Shown here: in pieces, positions 29,207-39,857 of the stretch
Numbering within the stretch: the first letter of the stretch is position 1
How the letters are laid out: each line of letters opens with the position of its first letter
Assembly: GCA_030144725.1 (NCBI GenBank)
Contig: JASKMD010000029.1
Location: forward strand, 15,100,280-15,164,279
From: Haematococcus lacustris
Taxonomy: Eukaryota; Chlorophyta; Chlorophyceae; Chlamydomonadales; Haematococcaceae
DNA length: 64,000 nucleotides
Direction: 5' to 3'
Program-made: the position numbers and the translations under genes
Notes under the pieces: model-generated
Told to the model about the DNA's origin: nothing
Database searches by the model: none
What the model saw: the letters and a program-made list of their open reading frames with translations, nothing else

Positions 29207-30516
29207 GGACCATGTAGGCGGGATTTTACCCCATGCACGCACCCCATGCACGCAAAACTAGTGGCATGGGCATCTCGACCTTGCCTCGCCATTGGAATCG
29301 CGAGGGGCGAGGTAGGGCGGTGGGGGGCGGTTAGAGGGACATGGAGACCTCGCCGCCTCGTCTCGAAAAGCGCCCCATGCACCTCGCCTCGCCTCGCCTT
29401 GCCTCGCCTCGACATTGGAACAGGGGCCTTAGACATGTCAGCTAGCCATGTTAGTCATGTGTCAGACATGTGTTAGACATGTCTAAGAGTGGTGGTATGG
29501 TTTGTGGCCTGTCCCTGCACCCGAATAGCGTGCAACTTGTGTCGTGTCACCCCTGCAAAGAATGACAGGAAACCGACCCCTGGTAATCAAAACGACGCAG
29601 CGTCTTAGCCGCGTGGTTTCTATTCATGCATTGCACATCACTGGATAGAGGACTCTGTGAGCTATGCGGTGCAGCTTGTATCATTAAATACTGTGCACTG
29701 TGCTCAGTGCTTTGGCGGCTCAAATCTTGACATTCAAATCCATGCCAGTTTTGCTCATGCGGGCCTCGTCGCGAGAGGCCGCCGCGACCGACGTGGCCCA
29801 GGAGCACCTGCACACAGTGAGGAACAGTCACAGCAGTCAAAACGATTCACATGGCACGCCAAACTGATGTAACGACGCCCCTCCACCCATGCTCGGAAGT
29901 GTACAAGGCTGCTGCATTGCTGGACCGCTTCGTGAGTAGTACCTACTACCTGGCCCCTCTGTAAGGCCACACAAGGTGAGTAGGCCATTGCTACGTTACC
30001 TTGCTCGACATGTTTGGTCTGATCCCTCCCGCCCGCCCTCCGCTTGCGTGTCGAGCTTGTGTCCAGCTTCGCCCTGACCCCCTGCTGCTCAGCTGGAGGG
30101 GTGGGCAGCACCAGCACCAGCTGCCAGCTGCTGCCAAGGGGGATGAAGAGGTCACAGGGCATGTTGACAGGGCATGTTGACAGATGCGCTATCTGCTGTC
30201 ATGCTAACAATGCAGGCGCCTTGCAGACCATTGCGTTCAAGCTCGCGCACGATGACCTGGACGTGGGCCTCAGCTGTGGCACATGGGAGGGGGACGATGG
30301 CCAGCACGTCTGTAATCTGGGCGGTGAGGCGCTGATGCTGGCCAGCTGCACCTGGTACTGAACCTGCACTTGTTACGGGGCTTGCAACCTTGAGCACACC
30401 AGCTGTCACTCTGATGACAAGCACCTTGCCATGCTTCTTGCAGCTGCAGCCATCGAACTGCACGTGGATCGCTTTGGCTTGTCGTAGCTTATCGTCATGC
30501 ACAATGCATGATCAAC
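29207..30516. other. Intergenic, with one minus-strand open stretch
   Basis: Holds CCTCGCCTCG-rich words (29290-29420), a cluster of AGACATGT words (29430-29480) and the right inverted-repeat arm (29561-29582). A minus-strand frame at 30502-30152 (117 codons; includes KHGKVLVIRVTAGVLKVASP and CIVSMTADSASVN) has the look of real coding sequence, but no family is recognised. It might be a transposase fragment. Confidence 0.4.
29561..29582 (-). repeat. Right arm of the long-range inverted repeat
   Basis: AATGACAGGAAACCGACCCC then TG; reverse complement of the left arm at 26017-26038, 3.5 kb away. Confidence 0.55.
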
Positions 30517-31130
30517 ATCGCCCGCCCCGCCCCGCCCCGCCCCGCCCCGCCCCGCCCCGCCCCGCCCCGCCCCGCCCCGCCCCGCCCCGCCCCGCCCCGC
30601 CCCGCCCCGCCCCGCCCCGCCCCGCCCCGCCCCGCCCCGCCCCGCCCCGCCCCGCCCCGCCCCGCCCCGCCCCGCCCCGCCCCGCCCCGCCCCGCCCCGC
30701 CCCGCCCCGCCCCGCCCCGCCCCGCCCCGCCCCGCCCCGCCCCGCCCCGCCCCGCCCCGCCCCGCCCCGCCCCGCCCCGCCCCGCCCCGCCCCGCCCCGC
30801 CCCGCCCCGCCCCGCCCCGCCCCGCCCCGCCCCGCCCCGCCCCGCCCCGCCCCGCCCCGCCCCGCCCCGCCCCGCCCCGCCCCGCCCCGCCCCGCCCCGC
30901 CCCGCCCCGCCCCGCCCCGCCCCGCCCCGCCCCGCCCCGCCCCGCCCCGCCCCGCCCCGCCCCGCCCCGCCCCGCCCCGCCCCGCCCCGCCCCGCCCCGC
31001 CCCGCCCCGCCCCGCCCCGCCCCGCCCCGCCCCGCCCCGCCCCGCCCCGCCCCGCCCCGCCCCGCCCCGCCCCGCCCCGCCCCGCCCCGCCCCGCCCCGC
31101 CCCGCCCTGCCCCGCCCTGCCCCGCCCTGA
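30517..31130 (+). repeat. CCCGC pentanucleotide satellite, about 0.6 kb
   Basis: Almost perfect (CCCGC)n, about 118 units, decaying at the right end through CCTGCCC to CCTGACCTGGCC units up to about 31215. The minus strand carries GGGGC repeats, which can form G-quadruplexes. The five long frames across it (Pro/Ala/Arg or Gly/Ala/Arg) are artefacts. Confidence 0.97.
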
Positions 31131-31233
31131 CCTGCCCTGACCTGGCCTGACCTGGCCGGACCTGGCCGGACCTGGCCGGACCTGGCCGGACCTGGCCTCA
31201 CCTGGCCTCACCTGGCCTGACCCTGACCTGCAT
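31131..31233 (+). repeat. Degenerate CCTGGCCGGA repeat, satellite edge
   Basis: CCTGGCCTGA and CCTGGCCGGA units of 10 bp, apparently derived from the CCCGC array, ending where the Fanzor-like coding sequence begins. Confidence 0.7.
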
Positions 31234-32096
31234 ATGGTGAATGGGATGAAGTGGGTGTCACGCCAGCATTACCACCAAGAGAGGGGAGTTGCGGTGTACC
31301 TGGGAGCGGGCAACTTCAGCCAGGGTGGGTGGAAGGCGGGGGCGGTGCGGGAGGGGTTTCGCAGGGTGGTGGAGCAGCCCAGCAGGCCTGGCCTGGCCAG
31401 ACCTGACCGGCTGGTGATCGTGGATGAGTTCCGCACCACCCGTGTCAGCTCGTCCGTGCATGCCCGCCAGCCTTGTGAGTTGCACCTGCCAGATGACCGG
31501 CCAAGGCCAGCAAACTGGGTACCCCCAGCAGGCCAGGTCAACCAGCGACTGTTGCGCCCAGCCTGGAGCCAGCGGCATGCTAAGGATGTGCGGGGCCTGA
31601 AGTGGTGCCATGAGGTGCCGCCCGACCCCCTCCCCCTCCCCCAGCTCAGCACCCGCCTGTCCAGGACCCCCTGGCCCCTGCCCAGGCCCTCCTTGCCCAG
31701 GAGGCCCCTGCCCAGGACCCCCCTGCCCCTGCCCCAACCCAGGACCCCCCACCCCCTCCCCCAGCCCAGGACCCCCCTGCCCCTGCCCAGGACCAGCCCC
31801 CTGCCCAGGCCCCACCTGGCCCAGTGCAACGACCCCAGGCCCCCTCATGGGGCAGGTGGCTAGACCGGGACACCAACCCCTGCCTCAACTTCCAACGCAT
31901 TGGGGAGAGCAAGCAGCGCCCCCTGGAGCTGTGCCAATGGGATGACCTTGAGGCTCTGCCCCCCGTTGACAAGGAGTACCAGCAGGGCTGCAAGCGGGTC
32001 AATGACCGGCTGCCCAATGTCAGGCAGAGGTTGCATTGGGCTGCGGAGTACCGCCGAGGCATGATGGCCGGGCCCGCAACAATGCATAGGCCCTAG
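31234..32096 (+). pseudogene. Fanzor/TnpB-like RNA-guided nuclease fragment, C-terminal half
   Basis: The first frame (31234-31620) reads AVYLGAGNFSQGGWKAG, then VIVDEFRTTRV (Glu at residue 65) and VRGLKWC. One base out of phase, the next frame carries a Pro/Ala/Gln linker with PAQDPPAPAQ-type repeats and then GRWLDRDTNPCLNFQRIGE (Asp at 31869). In TnpB and Fanzor proteins a VDEfrTSk Glu box is followed by a zinc ribbon and the terminal box DRDxNxxxN; order and the spacing within the last box match. The paired Cys of the zinc ribbon are missing (TTRVSSSVH). The N-terminal half with the first catalytic Asp is absent, cut by the satellite. The frameshift lies in a C-rich run near 31615. I infer a degraded copy of a volvocalean Fanzor-type family; a novel domain with a convergent motif is the alternative. 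Confidence 0.5.
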
Positions 32097-32560
32097 TCGT
32101 TTGGACAGGCTGTTAGCCTTACAAAGCATGAAGCTGTTAGTTTTGATGAGGTGCCCAGTGGTCAAGGGGGATTAGCCCCAGGAATGAGTGCCACCGGTGT
32201 GGGGTTTGCAGTCAGCAAGGGTGCGACCGAGGATGCTACAATGTGTTTGTAGTAGCTGAGTGAGATTCCCCGCAGTCCAACATAATGTTTCTTGTTGAAT
32301 GAGTTTTGTTGGCCTAAAGGTTGTAGCGATGTTGGCCTGTAGATTGTAGTCCATGCAACCGACATGGTGTGTGAATGGATGAATGGCTAAAGCAACAATG
32401 CCAGCGTCTTGATGGTATTATGGAACATATTCTGCTATTAGTTGACATCGACGGTTGCCAGTGCACAGGACTGTGACCGTTGCTGCAGCATGACACGCCG
32501 GCTAGATATAGGCGCTTCTGGCACCATTTGCCTATCCCTGGACTCCGTAACCGTATCACC
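32097..32560. other. Intergenic, 3' flank of the Fanzor-like fragment
   Basis: No gene seen. If the fragment derives from a Fanzor element, an omega-RNA-like guide scaffold would be expected near this 3' end; I see no clear hairpin or terminal repeat to support one. Confidence 0.4.
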
Positions 32561-32565
32561 TTACA
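32561..32565 (-). terminator. Candidate polyadenylation signal TGTAA
   Basis: TGTAA on the minus strand, 228 bases after the kinase stop codon. TGTAA is the usual polyadenylation signal in volvocalean algae. Chance occurrence cannot be excluded. Confidence 0.35.
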
Positions 32566-32792
32566 AGGGGTAGACTTGTGTGCAGCTACTACCAAACGAA
32601 GTTTGAATGAAAAAGGAATTAGACTGAATGATCCTCAGCATGATCCTCAGGTCCACGACAAATGACAAGATGACTAATAGTGGTGTTTATTGTTTGAGAG
32701 GCCGCATTTCAGCGCCCGCTTGGTGCAAGATAAAATGTTTTTTAAACCCGCCTAGCACCAAGCTCTAGACAGCTGGCCTATCCCTCCTCAGA

Positions 32793-35700
32793 TTAGCTGC
32801 GGCCTAGATGCGAGCTAGGCCAGGCCTGGCGCTGCAGGTGAAAAACTGAGCGCTGCTTGAAGCCGGCCGTTGGCGCAGGGCTCTGGGGGCATCGCTGTTG
32901 ATCGCTGCCCTGGTCGTGGACGTTGCTATCCACAGCATCAGGCAAACCCGGTGCCACTCGCAGCTGTCCCATTCCAAAGGCCAGCGTATCCTCAGCCGCG
33001 CTAGAGCTCTGAGCAGCATCAGTGCTCGCTGTCTCCTGCTTGTCCGATCGAGCTGAGCCAGTACGCCCGTAGACCCGGACAGCGGCTGTGGCGTGGCTGT
33101 GGCCGACTGCGCCCAGCAGCTGCTGCAAGCTAGCTGTGCCTTGGTCGTAAGCCTGCAGCAGGCTCGACATCTGAGTGGCCGACAGGCTGGGGACGGCTGC
33201 AGGGGCCCTTGGCAACCCATGTGGCACTGCCCTGCCAGCCTGCGCCCCCTCAGCACTACTGTTACTGTTCCTGTCCAACCCTGGAGCCTCTGCTGCTGCC
33301 GCAATGGCCGCTGCTGCATGGCCAAATGAGGAAGCCGCACTGACAAGGCCACTGCTGCTGCTACTGCTGTTGCTGCTGCTGCTATGTTGGAGAGGCGGTC
33401 TACTGGCAGGCATGCATGAGCGGCAGCGGTCCACAAATGCCATTGACATGGCAGATGCAGAGCTGCGCTCTATCGCTGGGGTTGCAGTGCAGCCAGTCTT
33501 TTGCTGTGGCTGCTGTGGTGCTGCCTGAGTGGCAGCGATGGTGGGGCTGGAGTAGCTCCGACAGGAGGACCAGGGGCTTGAGGAGTGGGGGGCAGACATA
33601 CCACCATGAGCAGGAGCAGTGGCTGGGACAGGGGCAGCCTGGGATGGTCGTGTGGGGGTGTGGAGCTCATGGGAGATTGGCTGGGGTAAGTACTGCTGCT
33701 GCTGCCACTGCTGCTGCTGCGTGGGTGGCGGGGACACAAAGCCAGCTGGGGTGGCAGCTTTAACTTGAGGTTGGTCTGTATGCAAGCATGGCTGGTTTGG
33801 GGGCTGCTGCTGACCTGCCCAGGTTGGGCAGTTTATGGGAGGAGGTGCTGAGGCAGGAGCAGGTGAGGGTGCTTGGGGCTGGGGCTGGCTGCCAGGAGGC
33901 GTGATCCATGGGGTGTGGCGGGCCTGCTGCATCAGCTGCAGAGCCTGGGGTTGCAGAGGAAATGCCTGCAACAACACCTCCTTGCTAGACACACGCCCCT
34001 GAGCTGATGCTGCCGCCAGGGCACGGTTGATTTGGCTGACGATCCTGAATGCATGGCAAGCCAGCCAGGGGTCCAGGGGATCAGGTAACAATTAGAAGGG
34101 ACGGACCACTCAGCGAGGCATGAACAAAGCAGAGGTGCCATGATTAGCTGACCAGTGGCGAGGAGGGCTGCCGCTGACAAAGGTCACACAACGACAAGGT
34201 GGCTCAGGCTACCGGCTAGTTGCTCAGCAGCATGGGGTTTGCAGCGCGGCGACTCACCAGGGGTGGTGCATGAGCTGTGCTGCGCTGGGCCGCTGCTGCG
34301 GGTCCTTCACAAGCACGCAGCGCACAAAGTCGGCCCACAGGGAGGAGTGCGCGGTAGGGAAGGTGATGGCGTTGCTGGTCATGATCAGGTTCGCGGTCTG
34401 CGCCTCGTCCTCCACCTCGAAGGGTGGCTTGCCCACCACCATCTCGTAAGCGAGCACCCCCACAGCCCACACATCAACCTAGAGACACAACACCAGGCAT
34501 CAGCGCACCAGCGGCAGGTAAGCGGTAGGCATCAGGAGCTCAGCAACACCAGCGAGCGCAGCCTGGGCCCTGCTCCTCTCGCTGGCATCATCTGGCATAC
34601 ACTGGCCTGGAGTGGGGCCAACTAGGACTAATCCAGCTTGGTGGGTGGCGGAAGTGGCCATGTTGCAGGTGGGTGGCGGAAGTGGCCATGTGACTAATAA
34701 CCCAGCCAAAGGCCAAAAGCAGTTGCTGGGCATGTGATGAGGACTACTGCAGGCTCACAGCTGAGCAGCTGAGTCGGGTGCTCCCTGGCAAGCAGACTAC
34801 TCAAAAGGGTCAGGACAGGGCGCTGACCTTCTCATCGTAGGGTTTGATGCCCTTGGCCTGCAATTGTTCCAGGGTGACGTCGCTGCTCTCCTGCAACTGG
34901 CTGGCTGGATTGCGCAAAACCTCAGGCGCCTGCACCGGGCAGCAGGACTCAGGTTAGGAGGAGGACAGGGAAAGATGGTCACTGGCTTGTATGCTGGCGT
35001 TCTGCTTTGGTGCTGCTGCGAAGGGGGGAGCCATCTGCTCGGTGCTGCCACCACGATGCGGTCATGGTAAGTGACCATGTGTCAGTCCATGTGCTCACCA
35101 TGTAGTCCTGCAGCAACAGAGAAGCAGCGGCAACAGAGCAGCAGTGAGCCTCCAGGTGAGCAGGGTGACTGGCCTCCAGCTGCTGACCAGAGCTGCCCAT
35201 GAGGGAAGGGAAGGTAGTTCAGGGGTCGGCAGGCTGACTTGAAGAGGGGAAGGTGCCAAGGGGCGTGTAGCTCACCAGTGTGCCGGATCGTGAGAAGGGC
35301 AGCTCCTTGGACCAGTCCACCGCCAGGCCAAAGTCCCCCACCCGAATCTTCTGGTAGCGAGTGAGGAACAGGTTCTCAGGCTTGATATCCCTGCAGGGAA
35401 TCCGAGGCGCAGCCCAGCTCAGCCACACCGCTCAGGGGAGTTCTGGGCACATGACGTAGTGGAAAAGCTATGTGGTGCCGCACCTGTGCATGATGTTCAT
35501 GGCATGGCTCTTTTCCAGCACTCGCAACAGTGGTGCAATGATCTGCAGGCAGCAAACATGCACAGACATGGTCCACACTGCAAGGACATAGCACACATGT
35601 GTGTTTGAGGCATTGGATGGAGATGCACTGGATGGAGACTAGTCTGATAGCATGCAGTGGCGAGCAGCTGTCAGAGCAGCACGTGCGCAGCAGCCTACCC

Positions 35701-36170
35701 ACCTCAGTGCAGACGTAGTGCTCGTCCAGCCGGCCGCCATGCAGCATGAGGCTCTTGAACAGGTCACCGCCCTCACACAGCTCCATGGCCAGCCACACGC
35801 TGTCCTCATCCTGGAACCAGCTAGTGAGCTCTGCCACAAAGGGACCTCGCAGGGCCACCATGGCCTTGATCTCTCGGTCCAGCTTGTTGTAGTGCTTGGC
35901 CTGCGGCAAGTTAGAGTCGAAACTATTTTGGACAGGGCCTGGGGTGGGTGCTGCCTTGCTCGCACTGCCTCCTGCTGCCCCACCTGCATTTTCTTCTTGT
36001 GGTAGCATTTCAGGATGACTTTGGTGCCTGTCACATCGTCCAGTGCCTTGTACACGGTCGACACGCTGCCCCGGTACAGCTCCACCTTCTGAGAGTACTG
36101 GGCGATGGAGCGCTGTGGATGGGCCAGTGGGGGGCTTGCTGAAGTGGATGGACTGGGCACTGGGTGCCAT
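32793..36170 (-). CDS. Ser/Thr protein kinase, Aurora/CALK-like, eight exons traced
   Basis: Exons, all phase-compatible with GT-AG introns: 36112-35984, 35900-35703, 35542-35484, 35390-35276, 35107-35099 (9 nt), 34929-34828, 34478-34258, 34044-32793; together 695 codons with stop. Kinase elements are complete: glycine loop YRGSVSTVYKA, VILK lysine, REIK helix-C Glu, HRDIKPEN, GDFG, SGTL-DYM-APEV, DVWAVGVLAYE and a closing HPW. The C-terminal 417 residues are Gln/Ser/Pro/Ala-rich and unstructured. A segment after APEVLRNP, with an insertion of about 25 residues, recalls the algal Aurora-like kinase CALK, which acts in flagellar shortening and signalling; that subfamily assignment is inference. 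The start is unresolved. ATG 36170 (MAPSAQSIHFSK) joins the kinase frame only if one C is removed from a six-C run near 36135. Confidence 0.85.
35099..35107 (-). other. 9-nt microexon encoding Asp-Tyr-Met
   Basis: GACTACATG lies between AG (minus strand, 35109-35108) and GTGAGC. It supplies DYM between the preceding exon ending SGTL and the next beginning APEVL, restoring the universally conserved activation-segment end of this kinase. Without it the APE-adjacent Y-M is lost but the frame stays open. Confidence 0.8.
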
Positions 36171-36299
36171 GAACTGCGGAGACAGGCACAGGGGCGTTCG
36201 TCAGGTGCATGCGACACGACGTCTGCAACGCACCTTGCAGAAATTGCACGCAACAGGACCGGCCACTGCACACGTGCGCTATTCGCTTGCGCTCTAGCC

Positions 36300-37620
36300 A
36301 GCTAAGCTTGCACCCGGACCCTTGGACCCCGCACCGGACGGCGTTGCATCGGTTCACATTGCTGCACACCATTGCGGTTGAGCTCAATGGCGACATCCAC
36401 TTACTGTGGGTGCATTGTGGGCTTAGGCTGCGATACGCAGGAACTCCGGCTTAGAAGGGCTGCATCCACTGCGTGCACGCGAATGGTGGTGTCCTGCTCG
36501 CTCTTATAGCTACCGCTGGTGGTGGGCCGCTCCGAACCCTGCTGCTGAATCATATCGAAGTTGCACTGGCGAGCTGTGTAGTTGCGCTAAGTGCCAGTGG
36601 GTAAGATGCTGGGTTGCCTTCGATGTAACCCTCAACGCTTAGTGGGCTTCCTCAGGAGGAATGAGTTGCTCAGCTGCCTTAGACAATGCTAGTTGCTTTG
36701 TCGATGTACCGAAACACGTCGCACAAAAGCAGCATTGTCACATTGTAGTGAGTGATATTCGAAGTTGGGACGAACGAGCTCGTGGTTGCGGCACCTTTCA
36801 TCGAATGCTACCAGAATGCTTAACAGCGGACACATTGGTTGGTCGCACACTGGCATAATGACACCACGTGTCTCCTTTTGTCGATGTTTTTGGAGGGTGC
36901 CTATTTCTTGAGAATCTTATAAAGCATCTGCCTCGTCGTATACAGTGGTCTCGTAACATATCTACAGGCAGCTATTGAGTGACAACCCCCAGGGTTTGCC
37001 AAACGTGCGCCTGGAGCTAGGGTAGCTGATGTTGCGTCCCAGCATTGGGTTTGAAACACCCATTGCTGTTCCCATCAGCGACAATAGCTGGTCACCCTCC
37101 CATTGAACCACCAACCCCCCTAACGATAAGGGACAACGGCTTTTCCGGACTCATCTCTGCACGGGTTTACACGCGAATTGAAGCGTCGGAATGCGGCCGC
37201 GCTGAGGCACGCGCCGAGCTGGTCGGGCATGTTGCCGGGTATCCGACCCTACCGAGCCTGCGGACTTGATGTACGCTGACCCAGTATCTGTGAGTCCCTC
37301 ATTGACGCGATGAATAGTGCGCGATGTGCGAGCAGCCCGACCCCATGTCCAACATCGTGACCAACATGCGCTGGCTCAGGGGCTCTGAAACTTGGAGGAG
37401 ACCACAGTAGGAGCACAGCAGTGGCAGCTGCATCAATCCCTTGTGGATTAGGCTCCAAAAGGTGGGGAAACACTCCTCCATGCTGCCCACTCTGTTGATG
37501 CCAATATGGCGACCATCGGACGCAAACGAATGCCCCAGCCCTGCGTCACTGGCTAGGGAACCTTTCTGCGGACCCCCTGCCAAGGCCTCAACTCTTGCTG
37601 AGATTTGCAAATAGGGGTTT
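36300..37620. other. Intergenic between kinase and Cys-rich gene
   Basis: About 1.3 kb with no recognised gene. A minus-strand stretch at 37610-37299 contains SDGRHIGINRVGSMEECFPTF, which might be a coding remnant, but no family is recognised. Confidence 0.4.
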
Positions 37621-37650
37621 TAGAAGCTGGCGTGTGCACATGCCTGCAGC

Positions 37651-39085
37651 ATGCCGACATCCAAGTATCACCCCTACAAGGGGAAGGGCGGGCATGCAGC
37701 CCGCTGTGCGCTGTGTGTGAAGACGACACCAGCTGGTCTTGCTGGCTGGGTGGAGATTCATGTGGAGGGGGAGGCAGCCTCCTACCGCTCCGGGCAGAGT
37801 GTACGAGCCATCGGCCAGGTCACAACCCAGATGGCTGAAATCATCAAGGCCTGTGACAACTTGGTGCCCGCACTGATTCCATTAGCCCACAGGACTTGCG
37901 CTGAGTCTGCTGCAGCTGCGCATGCTGTGTGCCAGCGGCTGCGGGGGCAGGAGTCAGCCAGTCAGCTCCAGCCCATGCCCCGCTGCATTCACCACCTCCC
38001 CTCCACCCCCACTCCCCCATCCTAATCCCACCACCTCCCAGCAAAACCCAGCCCCTGAGCGCCACAGCTATGCGGCAGTTGTTCCTGTGTCCTTGTGAGC
38101 TTGGCCAGCAGCCTGGCCTTGCATGCTCTTTGCGCACATGCCTCCATTGCAAGTCGCGCAGGCTACAGCTGCAGCCTGATGCAGATGGCAGCGTCATGCT
38201 CACTGTGCGTCAGTATGGAAAGCCATCATCAGCTGTAGGCAGCCGGCCGTGGTCTGATGGGTCTGATGTGGTCTGATGTGGTCTGATGGGTCAGATGGGT
38301 CTGATGGGTCTGATGGGTCTGATGTGTGTGCAGGGCAGTTCAAGGGCGCCCCAGCCATGCGACAGCATTGGGGCATGGCACAGAGGTTCAGCATGCCGGT
38401 GTGGTGGAGCTATGGGGCTACAGCTCACTTCAAGGGCAGGCATGATTCAGAGGGAGGGGTGGTGAAGCAGTGGTTGAGGGGTGAGATCCTGGCTGATCGT
38501 GTTGGGAAGTGCAATGCATTGGGGTTTGTGCAGCATTGCAATGCATATCACAAGCCAGCTGCTGCTGCTGACCCCAGCAAGGCTCACCGTGCACGAGCAA
38601 GTGTGGGTCATCGGTGGTGCTTGGAGCTGAGCACACAGGAGGTAGAGCTTTGCAGTGCTCCACAGCGGGATGCACATGCCTTTGCATTATCCATCCCCGG
38701 CTCTATGAGCATGCACAGCTGCTTCTTCCCTGCTGCAGAGATCCACGTTGAGTGGTCAGAGACTGCATGTGCATGTGCCCAATGCATGGCCCCCGCACCA
38801 AGGGGTGTGTGCATGAGGCCCTTAATCACAAAGCCCTTTGTGGCCATGCCCATGTTCGATCAGAAGAGGGATGACAAGCACTGGGACGATGAGTGCCTCA
38901 CCCTTCTGTGCTCATTTGCACCAGATAGCGTGAAGCAGCTGTGCACCTTGGGCAAGAAGCTGAGCGTGAAAATGTTAAACGAGTATTGCAAGGCAGTGGG
39001 GTTGTATGTGCCAGCCAACACCTTGCGTGCTGACCTACGGTACATGGTACTGGAGCATCTCAATGGGCAGGCAGAGTGTGATTGA
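37651..39085 (+). CDS. Unidentified Cys-rich gene, possibly transposon-derived
   Basis: Three open blocks: 37651-37960 (KYHPYKGKGGHAARCALC ... CQRLRGQ), about 38050-38215 (LFLCPCELGQQPGLACSLRT then CLHCKSRR) and 38335-39085, ending at a TGA. The first two have paired cysteines that could bind zinc. The last contains FSMPVWWSYGATAHFKGRHD followed by SEGGVVKQWLRGEIL, recalling the GKGxxDGxGGxVKR motif of some transposon-encoded proteins, and ends with a SAP-like helix pair (LSVKMLNEYCKAVGLYVPAN). Candidate splice sites exist (GTATGG near 38214; TGTGCAG near 38332) but the phases do not all agree, so the model is provisional. I do not recognise the gene with confidence. Confidence 0.45.
38249..38328 (+). 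repeat. GGTCTGATG short tandem repeat
   Basis: About eight units of GGTCTGATG with a spacer base T or G, in a probable intron of the Cys-rich gene. Confidence 0.8.
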
Positions 39086-39857
39086 GCTGGCTATAGAGAA
39101 AGCTGGGCTCCATGCGTAAAGTGTACCGCAGTGTACCACAGCGGAGAACTCTGCATCCCGCGTTGTGGGTGTTGTTAGGCAGCACTTGAAAGGCCCATCG
39201 CGCACAGCGGAACCGTTCGCGTGCCTGGCAGACTGCCGGTCACCGTGGGTGCCAGCAGCTCGGGCGCGCAGGCGCAAGCGCGGCGCAGAGATAAGGCATT
39301 CCGCGTTAAAATGACAACTCAACTCCCACCAGGCATGCCGCAAAGTCAAATGTCCCTTACGTGGTGGTTCAATGGGAGGGGTGACCAGCTGCAGGACAAT
39401 CAGTTGACGTGAAGGCCTTAGCACATGGCATGTGTCTAGGTTACACTCTGGGGTTGCATCCGCACTGCATCGCTCTCTTTGTCAACGAGCAGTCTCCACC
39501 ACCACAGGTCACCCCCATCATTGGCTACATAACCGGACCTTAGCCGGGCCCCAACCTTAACCGGGCCCGTTCAAGTTATACTGAGCCTGAGAAAGGGCAT
39601 ACGTTGCCATCAGGCTGACCCGAAATCGACAGCGAAGCAAGCCAGCACCGATCCACTATAAGAAGCAGACTCGTGACTTGAACGTGTCACTTGCAAAGGT
39701 TTGCAGGGCCAATGATGGGACTGACCCACAGCTCTTGTACCTTGTGCCACCAACAGATCCATCTACCATTGCTCATTGCCGCATGCTCAGCTGTGCATGC
39801 AGCCTGGAAATTGTTTGCTCGTACTCTTTCACCTGGGAATGCATACAACACACCACA
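39086..39857. other. Intergenic between converging genes
   Basis: No gene seen. Contains two CCGGGCCC words near 39545-39570, and TGTAA on the minus strand at 39445-39441, a possible distal polyadenylation signal for CEP290. Confidence 0.45.

Noticed and set aside
30390..31211. Pro/Ala/Arg and Gly/Ala/Arg proteins over the CCCGC satellite
   Set aside because: Same reason: five open frames through a pentanucleotide array.
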